Part shown: piece by piece, positions 11,331 through 20,034 of the stretch | Layout of the letters: every line of letters begins with the position of its first letter | Numbering within the stretch: position 1 is the stretch's first letter | Source of the DNA: Acephala macrosclerotiorum | Taxonomy: Eukaryota > Ascomycota > Leotiomycetes > Helotiales > Mollisiaceae | Direction of reading: 5' to 3' | Length of the DNA: 64,000 bases | Assembly (NCBI GenBank): GCA_014904845.1 | Contig: MU119207.1 | Span: 1-64,000 of the forward strand | Position numbers and translations under genes: made by a program | The notes under the pieces: model-generated | The model's input: the letters and a program-made list of their open reading frames with translations, nothing else | Told to the model about the DNA's origin: nothing | Database searches by the model: none

Positions 11331-13823
11331 ATGGCAGACTTTGGCTCCCCAATAAGTCGAAAAAGATCATCGCCATCAAAGCCAACGAGAATCAATACAC
11401 ATGGTCATCTTCTGCGAGATGTTGACGTTGAGAAACATGGCTATTCAGAAGATTCGGACGACGAGTCCGACTATACCTCCTCTGATGCGTCTCCAACATC
11501 ATCGAGAGAAACTTCAGGATCATATTCTTCACACAGGCCAATGCTGCGGAGAAAATCTTCCCCTACACATCGTCCTTCGAGATACAGATTACCGAATAAG
11601 ACTGTGCGATATTTGTGCTGCGCATTGATCTCGACTCTCGTCATATTCATGTTGAGCTTGGTCCGTATGAGTATTGTATCCTCACGGAGAGTTGAGGTTG
11701 GCGATTTTGGAGAGCGGCCGGCACCTCCTCCGCCTGTATGGGAATCCTTCGAGTTCCTCTCGAGATATTATGGGGGTATTAGGACCTTGGTACCCTTCGC
11801 GGAGAATATTCCCGAGTACCCAACCGCTGAAGATGAGCCACCGATTACTAACAATACTTCGACAACACCTGTTCGAGAGCTCCCTGGAAGTCGACCGTTT
11901 GATCCGTTCAAGAACCAAACCTCGGAAGCATATTTGAGCGAGTACGCCGCGGTACGAACTTGTTTCCTCGATGCGAAATCTACCATTCGCGTTCCTTCGT
12001 TACAGTCTTACCAAGGCAGACCCAGCGGCTTTCCAGATAGTGTGATGGGATCCTACGAGCTGCTTGGGCTTCCAGAGGATATATGCTTTGAGCGTTTTGG
12101 TCGATTGGGCCCCTATGGATACGGCTATGCGCTGAAATACGGCGGCACGGGTACGGGTCTTCACGGAGAGATGGAAGGGTCCGACAACGTTTGGGAATCG
12201 GGCGGCAAAATCAATCAGGTCGATTTTAGAAATATCGACTGGGCCGATGCACAAAAGAGATGCTACAAGTCGAATGTTGCGAGATTCGAGCTGAAGAAAG
12301 TGGCAATTGAGCCCCCCATGACCTTCTCTGTCCTCATCACCGACGATAAAACTATCGAAAAGCGAGACGAACATACTCCCCTTTCGAACTCAAGTGTACA
12401 CACTCCTATTCCAAAGAAGTACCTGCCGCGGAGTGCCGTGGTCATTCGGTCATGGGACGATTTTCAGTATCGAGAGGAGGATATCCTTCATCTCAGGGCT
12501 ATGATATCAGAACTTTCCCTTGGCTCAGGCGGCGAATATGATATTCATCTGTTGGTCCAAGTCGGGGATGAAGGAAAGAATCCAATCTGGGCCGATGCCA
12601 ATACTTACCAGAAGCACATCAAAGAATCAGTGCCCGAAGAATTCTGGGGCATCACAACACTATGGAGTGAGACCCAAATGCTCAACCTCTACCAAGGAAT
12701 CTTTGATACTTTCATTCGAGATTTGCCAGTCCATGGCCCTTATCGAGGACTGCAAATGGCTATGCAATACTTCGCGCACATGCATCCCGAGTATGACTTT
12801 TTCTGGCACTGGGAAATTGATATTCGTTATACTGGACATTACTATGACTTCTTCTCCCAGATCAACTCTTGGGCCAAGAAACAACCACGCAAAGGGCTTT
12901 GGGAAAGAAACAGCAGATTCTATGTTCCATCAGTTCATGGGTCCTGGGAGGACTTCAAACAAATGGTTCGAGTTCAGACCGAAATGGGAACAGAAAATGC
13001 CGAGAACATCTGGGCAGGTTTGAAGGGAGCGAAGACATCAGAACGCAAAGGAGATAAGCCTATCTGGGGCCCAGAAAGACCGCAGGATCCGGAAGACTGG
13101 TTCGAAATCGAGGATGATCCAACACCACCTACATCCTACGACAAGGACAAGTATAAATGGGGAGTTGGTGAAGAGGCTGACTTGATCACGTTCAACCCTC
13201 TTTTTGACCCGGAAGGAACGAGCTGGCTTCTTGCAAAGGATGTCACTGGTTACAATCTAAGCGAAGGACTCCCACCACGCCGTGCAGCTATTGTTAGTGC
13301 TTCCAGGATGTCGAAACGCTTGCTTCGGACCATGCATCGAGAGACTGCTTTCAAGAAACATCATGCATTTTCAGAGATGTGGGCACCTACTGCTGCTCTT
13401 CACCATGGATACAAAGCTGTTTATGTCCCACATCCTATGTTTGTTGATAGAGAATGGCCGACGGCATATCTCGCGGGGGTCATGAACTCGGGAAGGAATG
13501 GAGCCACTGGCGGGTCGAGAACCAGTGTCTTTGGTGAACGAGAGCACAATCTCATGGGAATGACGTGGTATTACAACGCTGGATTTTCTCCGAACCTGTG
13601 GAAGCGATGGTTGGGATTGAAAGTCAACAACGAAGGCGGCGAGCAGTTCGAGTTGGATGTGGATGAGAGCCGCTCTGGTAAGGGAGTCAATCAGATGAGA
13701 GGAGGCGAGGGGAGAATGTGTCTACCGCCCATGCTCTTACACCCTGTTAAGAGTGTAGAATTGCCTGTGGAGGGTCTTGCTGAGGATGGAGAGGAGATAC
13801 CAGGGAGTGATCCTAATGCTTGA
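11331..13823 (+). CDS. DUF3405 type II membrane protein (glycosyltransferase-like)
   Basis: Single-exon gene of 830 residues. The first about 85 residues are Ser/Arg-rich and cytosol-like. A single transmembrane segment follows at about 92-110 (YLCCALISTLVIFMLSLV), then a large lumenal domain, giving type II topology typical of Golgi enzymes. The central region has FFWHWEIDIRYTGHYYDFF, whose DIR-type acidic motif resembles the metal-binding site of glycosyltransferases, plus SYDKDKYKWGVGEEADLITF and SRMSKRLLRTMHRE. These are hallmarks of fungal DUF3405 (PF11885). Activity is unproven for the family; a role in protein or cell-wall glycosylation is inference. The start is the first ATG, preceded by an A-rich context (CTCAAAATGG). 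Confidence 0.9.
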   Translation: MADFGSPISRKRSSPSKPTRINTHGHLLRDVDVEKHGYSEDSDDESDYTSSDASPTSSRETSGSYSSHRPMLRRKSSPTHRPSRYRLPNKTVRYLCCALISTLVIFMLSLVRMSIVSSRRVEVGDFGERPAPPPPVWESFEFLSRYYGGIRTLVPFAENIPEYPTAEDEPPITNNTSTTPVRELPGSRPFDPFKNQTSEAYLSEYAAVRTCFLDAKSTIRVPSLQSYQGRPSGFPDSVMGSYELLGLPEDICFERFGRLGPYGYGYALKYGGTGTGLHGEMEGSDNVWESGGKINQVDFRNIDWADAQKRCYKSNVARFELKKVAIEPPMTFSVLITDDKTIEKRDEHTPLSNSSVHTPIPKKYLPRSAVVIRSWDDFQYREEDILHLRAMISELSLGSGGEYDIHLLVQVGDEGKNPIWADANTYQKHIKESVPEEFWGITTLWSETQMLNLYQGIFDTFIRDLPVHGPYRGLQMAMQYFAHMHPEYDFFWHWEIDIRYTGHYYDFFSQINSWAKKQPRKGLWERNSRFYVPSVHGSWEDFKQMVRVQTEMGTENAENIWAGLKGAKTSERKGDKPIWGPERPQDPEDWFEIEDDPTPPTSYDKDKYKWGVGEEADLITFNPLFDPEGTSWLLAKDVTGYNLSEGLPPRRAAIVSASRMSKRLLRTMHRETAFKKHHAFSEMWAPTAALHHGYKAVYVPHPMFVDREWPTAYLAGVMNSGRNGATGGSRTSVFGEREHNLMGMTWYYNAGFSPNLWKRWLGLKVNNEGGEQFELDVDESRSGKGVNQMRGGEGRMCLPPMLLHPVKSVELPVEGLAEDGEEIPGSDPNA

Positions 13824-14326
13824 TTTCTGCGCGATGATTTCGATGTGCACATTGGCGTTGAGCGATACATGGGAATTTGGGACGTTGGGCAACAGATCAG
13901 TTCATATACAGGATAAACAGGCGTTGGGGATGATTGGTATTGGTATATGTTCTTGTCCAGATATTGAGAAATTGACTTTCTGTACTCTATGGAGACAAAC
14001 GCTGTCATTACAGACATGACAACAGCACATTGCTTTCGAGTATCAAAGAGGATTTTCGCCCATGCTCTGTGTGTGAGACGTGGCAATATTCCGTCCCCAG
14101 ATATGCTAGTCTTCCATTCAACTTCTGAACCTTATCATAAAATCAGCAAGTAGATAGCGACTACAAGCAGCCTTGCTTGCCAAACGATCGAACACATTGT
14201 CCAAATTAGAATAGAAACCTCATTGTATCAAACCCTACTTTCGTAAGGGTATTTCTTTTTTCCCATGCAACGGCATGCCGCACGTTTAGGGTCCTATTAT
14301 TTTCTGGTATCATAGTCATACAGCGC

Positions 14327-15500
14327 TCAGTCGCCCCCCGAATCTCCTTCATCATCATTAGCTTTCTTTTTCGACTTTCTGAATTGTTCCTTTCCATCCG
14401 AAATGTACGCCACGACTTTTTGCCCCGCGAAACTCCTTCCACTCATAACGCCAACGCAGGCCTTTGCTGCCTCTGCGTTCGAGAACCTAACACTTGCGAC
14501 TCCTTCTTCCTCTAGGTCGAAGAGCACCACATTCGTAACCTCTCCCAGCTTGCTACATTCCTCCCTAATATCCTCCTTGATGTCCAAGATCGCAGCTGAA
14601 TCTTCCGCTAGCTCTTCCAGCGTGAACATATGCTTCAATATAACGACCTTATCCCATCTCGAGCTTGTCTCCATAATCGTCGAAGGCTCATCGTCACTCC
14701 AATCCGCTAGCCTCGCATCAAGCTTCTGCGTCTTCTTAATGATCTTCTGCTTGTCTTTCATACTCGTCTTTTTCCTCTCCTTATCCTTGTCCTCCTCGCC
14801 ATCATTGTGTTGAACCTTCTTGTAACTCGAATCGGCAGCCTGAACTCTCATTTTGCTACTGTCTCCAAATCGAAATTCCGTGTCGTCCAGTAATGTAATG
14901 GCCATGTTCACAGAGGGGGCCTTGAAGAAAACAATGAGAGCGTCGCCTTTGAAATCCCCTTTGGAATCTGTGTAGAGTTTTATTCGAGGTTTGCCGCTGT
15001 CAATCTCTTCTGCGATGACCCCGCATTTGCGCGAGAACACTTCTTGTACTTCTTCTACCGTGACATCGATTGGAAGGCCAGTAACGTAGACAGCGGTGTT
15101 TGCACGGGGTGGTAGAGGAGCTTTGACCTTCTTCGGAGCTTTCACTGCGCGACCACCTTCCTGGTGGATGTTAGCTATGCCTAAGAAGATGAGAGGGGAA
15201 TCTCACGTCTTCACCATTGATGTATTCCTTCTTGCGCTTCTTCTTCTGGGGCTCGACGGTTTCCGACTCATCTACACCTGCTACCCTGTATGCCTTCTGT
15301 TGCTCCTCGAGCAATGCATCGTCTAGAACGGGGATCCATCGCTTGATCGCGTCGTCGAACTCGAATTCGGTGCCGTCGTCTTGTACGAGGAGAAATTTGT
15401 TGTCGAGCTTCGAGAAGGAGATGCGGTCATCGGAATCGAATTCTTCGACATTGCTGGGGAAGGCGAAACCAGCGGGCTCGCTGTTTTGTCCCTGTTCCAT
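14327..15500 (-). CDS. CUS2: U2 snRNP-associated splicing factor, Cus2/Tat-SF1 type
   Basis: Two exons, 15500-15207 and 15160-14327 (intron gtgaga...ccaccag, 47 nt), encode about 375 residues. The N-terminus has an acidic segment (FDSDDRISFSKLDNKFLL) and a basic patch PQKKKRKK. It is followed by a first RRM at about 120-205 (AVYVTGLPIDVTVEEVQEVF) and a second atypical RRM at about 265-355 (KVVILKHMFTLEEL...GVASVRFSNAEAAKACV). The spacing and the HMFTLEEL motif are those of Cus2/Tat-SF1, which binds SF3B1 and helps U2 snRNA fold and join the prespliceosome. The tail is Lys/Asp-rich. The first in-frame ATG is at 15500; upstream only TTG is available. The gene converges on the DUF3405 gene. Confidence 0.9.
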
Positions 15501-15609
15501 GATCAATGGCTGTGTTGATGTTGTGTTGGCGGGTAATTTTGTGTTCAGGTGGATTGAGGGCCTTGTCTTGCGAGCCAGCCTTAATGCCTGAGGCTCGAAT
15601 ATAGCTCAA

Positions 15610-17680
15610 GCAAAAATGGACGATGGACTAAGGTCTTTGACGCTTTCTGAGAAGTCTTAAACTATTCATAGGATATCACTGGGGGGAATTAAGGTATCTA
15701 TTTGTTACCGCCTAGTAGATGGGCCATGTGCTTGTGCCGGTATATCCGTTCGCCCCCCTTTACTCTCGCTTATTTTATCCTTCTGAACCTTCGAGGTGAA
15801 GATCCAACAGTGTATAGAGCGACATGATATATCAGACTTAACAACAATTTAAGCTTTCATTGTTTTACTTGGGAATATAAAGTATTTGCCAAGAGCGTGG
15901 CTCGATTAAGTACCAAGAGGGAAGAACTGCTATCCAATGAGACAAGTCCAGTTTTGACTGCATACTAGAACGCCATATCCTGTGTGCATCTCCTTCCTAT
16001 CCTACTTAACAAAGTCCTATTTTAGTCTTCGGAGATTCAAAAGTAAATAGAAGGAAACATGTAAGAAGAAGCAGCTTCAAGATAGCGTTTCTGACGGGAA
16101 AAATGTCTTTCAAGTCGCGGCTTTCAAGGCGGTCGAATTTGAAGTGCCTGCAATTCATGTCGATTCTGTTGAGCCAGGATAGTTTTATTGCAATGTGCGC
16201 CAAATCAAGCGAAAGATCTTCCAGATTTACGGACTTAATTTTCTAGTCCTAGTACAATCGTTCACTGGCTGATATCCAGACTGCTGAATGCTATTGGCAT
16301 CATGCCAATAGCCTCTGTATCGTCTCATTTGCTACCACTCCATAGTCATTTTTCCATCCGTCCCATGGATACATCGCCTTGGCTCTGGGCACTCCTTCGC
16401 TCACAATATGACCCATCTGACCTTTTTCATTCTGGAACTCCGACGAGACGTGTCTAAACTGCTGACAGTGGTGGCCTACATCAGTACGCCAAACGGAATA
16501 GACATGGCGTGTCGAGAAGCTTGATATTTAAGGAAGTCCTTGCAGTATTCTGTAGAGCTGAAGGGGATTCCATTCCACGGACGCGGGAGTTTCCTTTTCA
16601 GGACTTCTCCAGGGTGGACCCGTGAGTCAAAAGAATAGGGTAGGGAATGAAACTGGTCCGGGTGACTGAACAACAAGTCCTCTCGTTAGGGAAGGGTTTT
16701 CTTCTTCTTGAGCCTGCCGGATTTACATTCATTTTGTGCCTGGACTTGTTCCGTCGCAGGTTGCCCCGTTAAGTGCCGCTCCAGAAACCAGGCGATCACA
16801 TTCTGCCTCATGGGATTTCCCTTTGATTATGATTCCGTTGCTGTTGCGGCCTCGATGCTGTGGAGTGAATAGACGGCATCCAGAAATTCCAGGTAAGGTT
16901 GGGAGATCTAGAATGAAGGGTTTCTGATACGCCACGGGTGTCGTCTTCTCTCATCGACAAGTGGACGGTGTAGATGCAGGAGTCTGATTGAGTCATCTCA
17001 GAAACGGCCTAGAATATGACTTCTTATCAAGGGTGAATAGTGGACTTCATCCTATATCAACCAAGAACCACCGCCTACCATGTTACGTGACCAAGGCACG
17101 CCAACGTCCCTTCAGTGCCTGGACCTTGCCACAGACTGAGTTGCCTTGTGATACTCAGTACCCCCTAAAGCATCATAGTATCGACAAATGCTCGACTCTA
17201 CTTAGAGAGAGTAAGGCAATAAAGTCTCCGCAAGACTAGTAGATCGAGAATGATGCATTGGTGCACCGTTCTCTAATTGCTAGAACTCGCCATCGAGCAA
17301 ATCGGCGTTAGTGAATGGCCTTTCCTACATAATCGCTAGACTTTCTAATTTTGCAGACGGAGTATGACCTGTTCTTATATACTATTTTGAATGTCCTCAC
17401 GCTTCAAGAGCTATCCTAGATACTACATCGGAAAAGCCTTTCATCTGCCGTTCTAGGGTGCAGTTCGTTCGCTTACCGGGCGCATCACATTTGTTAGGCA
17501 ACGTCTTGTAGCGTCCCGCATCCGTCGTAAGGACATATACAGTGCCCTGGCACCACAGTTATGCTCTGTTGCTTGGGTTGGCTATGGTTACATACTTCTT
17601 ACCTGCCCGGATCGCGGATTGAAAATCTGCATAACCTATGGGCTACGAACTAAACCCTGGCTTCAAGTTCACTACAATCG
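15610..17680. other. Gene-poor region
   Basis: No frame of convincing composition on either strand. The sequence is unremarkable, moderately AT-rich in patches, with no tandem repeats that I can see. It forms the left part of a 4.4-kb island without intact protein genes between CUS2 and the ABC transporter. Confidence 0.5.
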
Positions 17681-18230
17681 CTCAGATGACCGGAAGGCTT
17701 TGTTTATCAAGCTTGAATAGGAGAGACTGTTCGAGGTCTACCAAGAGAAGGTTTGTAATCGCCTGCACCTCTTCATCAGTTCGATGTTTCACAACGTCCG
17801 CGCTGTCAACCAAGAAGCGAGCCCGGTCTCCTTGGAAGATCCAGATGTTTTTGTCGTTCTAGCCGTAGTTTTGTGCCAGGTGCTGAAGGTTGAGGAACGA
17901 CATGCCAGAAGGCATCATCGCCACTGCCAATTAAGGATAGAAAACAAGTCGAATGCGCGCTCAAATGTTTGGCGACATGGGTGGAAGCTGCAGGGCTGTT
18001 AAATGATGTGCTAAAAGTCGATGACAATTATTATGTAAGGCGACTTGGTCCTCATCTTCAATGCCTTCCTCTCCCGGTTGCACTACAAGCGCAATCTTTG
18101 CCTGACGCATGAGTTCAAGTGCCCAAGTTGTCTTCGTTCTTCCAGCTACCATCCGCTCGTGACAATTGTTCGGGTTCATTCTAAGCCTTCGCGGGATCGC
18201 CAAGAGGGACATCTGGGTGTGCTGTAGACG
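17681..18230 (-). pseudogene. Possible remnant of a protein-coding gene
   Basis: On the minus strand a frame from about 17855 to 17681 reads NIWIFQGDRARFLVDSAD and continues to LLVDLEQSLLFKLDKQ before a stop. Upstream, after an in-frame TAG and a frame change, come SGMSFLNLQHLAQNYG and FERAFDLFSILNW. Further upstream, near 18150-18040, another frame reads TKTTWALELMRQAKIALVVQ. The composition is protein-like, but no intron arrangement I tried joins the pieces, so this looks like a decayed gene. I do not recognise the family. Confidence 0.35.
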
Positions 18231-19050
18231 TGTGATTGTGTGATTATAGAAGCTCTGTCAGGTGAATAGGTGCGAGGTGTTTTTAAAGCCAAGGCGCTGT
18301 CTCCCGGATGCAACTGGGTTTGTGCACCATTTGCATGTGCGTGTAGCACATAGTTCATTTTCGCTGCCGACAACCTCGATGACTTGTGCCTGCAAATTGC
18401 CAGACTCGCTTCGCTACCAGAAGTGTGACAATTGCTAGCTATGTGCAAGCACATGAATAAAGACCGAATGTCTGCCTTCTGAGCTTGGGAGTTGTGTGCA
18501 ACAACCCGGGATCGATTGTCGGTCTTCTCGATTTCAAACGTATGTAAGAAATAGATATTCGAATGTTTGTAATCTGGATGGGAGAGTTGTTGCACATATA
18601 TTGAGATTCGATTGCCGGTCCTCTTATCCGGCAGCTTTCTCATAATAGTGATTTTAGTCTCCGGGCCTGTCAAGGACAACCGTGAAGGCTAGGTTATACT
18701 GAGATACTGCATACAACGAAGTCTCCTTGGTATCAATCAGCGATCGTTCTTGCTCGCGGAAACTTCATCTCGGAGAATTCGGCCGGTTTGGGGGGATTGA
18801 AATCGCTGTGTGTACAAATGTAGATTTCAATACCAACATTGTGTTAAAGGAACAGCATTGTTCAACACATCCTTGGAGGAAGATATGCACTGCTTAGCAA
18901 CGCTTGAGCTACTCGGCTGTGCACCCTGGCGCATGGCCAGGCTGGATCTAAGAATGGACCTCAACATCTGTGTAGAGTGACGAGAGGCGCAGAAAAGCAT
19001 GGGAGTATCTCGTGATGGGTTTGTAAAGTGGTTGAGGAAAAAGTGTGTAT
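18231..19050. other. Gene-poor region
   Basis: No convincing gene. A minus-strand frame over 18176-18679 has shadow-like composition (His/Ser-rich, no hydrophobic core), and I left it out. The right end borders the inverted tRNA-derived repeats. Confidence 0.5.
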
Positions 19051-19123
19051 AAGCTCAACCACGCAACTGATCAAGACAACACTCTAACATAGAACAGGCG
19101 CCGGGCTCATGACCCGGGTAGTC
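19051..19123 (+). repeat. Degraded inverted copy of tRNA-Met locus, left part
   Basis: About 70 bases here are a near-perfect inverted match to 19600-19525. They include the equivalent of intron 1 (minus its first bases), the 20-nt middle tRNA exon at 19099-19118, and the first bases of intron 2. The anticodon loop has one change (CTCATGA instead of CTCATAA). No recognisable 5' tRNA half precedes it. It is the left half of a broken copy whose 3' part is at 19829-19857. Confidence 0.85.
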
Positions 19124-19371
19124 CTATCGGAACGTGTATGAGAAAGGAGTGCTGAAGTGTTACGTTGTACGTAGGTAGGCGGTAGGTACGTTGGAGCAAA
19201 ACCTCGAGGGAAGACGTTCACGCTCGCTTGAGAAAGGTGGGTCGCAGCAGTCGCTTAGATTTAGTTTAAACCATGTCGAGCCTAGCGGCATAGTCACAGG
19301 TGCCGTTCAACCGAGGCGCCGAAAATACTACCAAGTTTCGAATGAACAAACAACGGTGTGTCTAGCTTTGC

Positions 19372-19451
19372 CAGCTTGAAAACACCATCTCCCGACTTCG
19401 AAAGCAACGAAAATAATATATGTAGTAAGATGACAAAAATTAAAAATATCC
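19372..19451 (-). repeat. 3' flank of tRNA-Met gene, inverted match to 19858-19940
   Basis: About 80 bases downstream of the tRNA 3' end (minus strand) match 19858-19940 (plus strand) with few differences. The matched part includes the two T5-T6 tracts, the ATATAT stretch, and the blocks CGTTGCTTTCGA and GGTGTTTTCA. The homology therefore extends well beyond the tRNA, so the duplicated unit was a genomic segment and not a retroposed mature tRNA. Confidence 0.85.
19437..19447 (-). terminator. Pol III-type T-tract terminator
   Basis: On the minus strand, immediately downstream of the tRNA 3' end, the sequence reads GGATATTTTTAATTTTTG: two runs of five T. This is the usual eukaryotic RNA polymerase III termination signal and supports transcription of the interrupted tRNA as one Pol III unit. 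Confidence 0.6.
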
Positions 19452-19622
19452 TAGCAACACCATGTTTCGATCATGGGACCTCTAGATTGGATTAATATTA
19501 TTTCAAATTGTGGAAACTGATAGACCTACCCGGGTTATGAGCCCGGCGCCTGTTCTATGTTAGAGGTGTTGCCTTGATCAGTTTGAGTGGTTGAGCTTAC
19601 GCTTCCGCTGCGCCATGTTGCT
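19452..19622 (-). tRNA. Initiator tRNA-Met(CAT) with two GT-AG inserts
   Basis: Three blocks on the minus strand (exon 1 19622-19601, 22 nt; exon 2 19549-19530, 20 nt; exon 3 19481-19452, 30 nt) concatenate to a perfect 72-nt cloverleaf. All stems pair fully: acceptor AGCAACA with TGTTGCT, D stem GCGC with GCGC, anticodon stem CCGGG with CCCGG, T stem CCATG with CATGG. Initiator hallmarks are present: an A1-U72 pair, three G-C pairs below the anticodon loop CTCATAA, and T-loop ATCGAAA with A54 and A60. Exon 1 holds a canonical A box (TGGCGCAGCGG). The inserts are 51 nt (19600-19550, gtaagc...acag, with CTAAC) and 48 nt (19529-19482, gtaggt...ctag, with TTAAT). They lie in the D stem and just after the anticodon stem, not at the canonical 37/38 site. 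Neither insert holds a T4 run. A T5 tract, a Pol III terminator type, starts 5 nt after the gene. Confidence 0.75.
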
Positions 19623-19828
19623 TTATCGAGTCGCTGTCTACTTCTAAGGCATACAGGTTGATGAAAAATAACCGCTTATTTAAGTCTATACTACTGTTTA
19701 TATTATCTTCGCTTAAAATCATACTAGGCCAGATGAGGGTACGGTAAGTAGCACGCAAAGCTCAATCAGGGGTGCAAGCGAGGACCGTACCGTCTTTCGT
19801 CGGGCTTAGCTGTGTACTTTTAACCTAG

Positions 19829-19940
19829 AGGTCCCATGATCAAATATGGTGTTGCTAGGATGTTTTTTAATTTTTGTCGTCTTATTATATATATATTATT
19901 TTCGTTGCTTTCGAGTCGGGAGTTGGTGTTTTCAGACTGT
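19829..19940 (+). repeat. Degraded inverted copy of tRNA-Met locus, right part
   Basis: Positions 19829-19857 match the third tRNA exon, with a lost G and a C-to-T change in the T arm (ATCAAATATGG instead of ATCGAAACATGG), so it cannot form a normal T arm. It is preceded by a TTAACCTAG acceptor-like end resembling intron 2. It is followed by about 80 bases of 3' flank shared with 19451-19372. With 19051-19123 it makes a plus-strand pseudo-copy whose intron 2 is swollen to about 710 bp and contains the intact minus-strand copy. Confidence 0.85.
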
Positions 19941-20034
19941 CTCAATTACTGGGTCCGACGCGATATCCTCTTCCTGAGAGATAAACTTGGATTTGAATCA
20001 TTTTCTTCGGTTCAACGAATACCTTCAGGATGTC

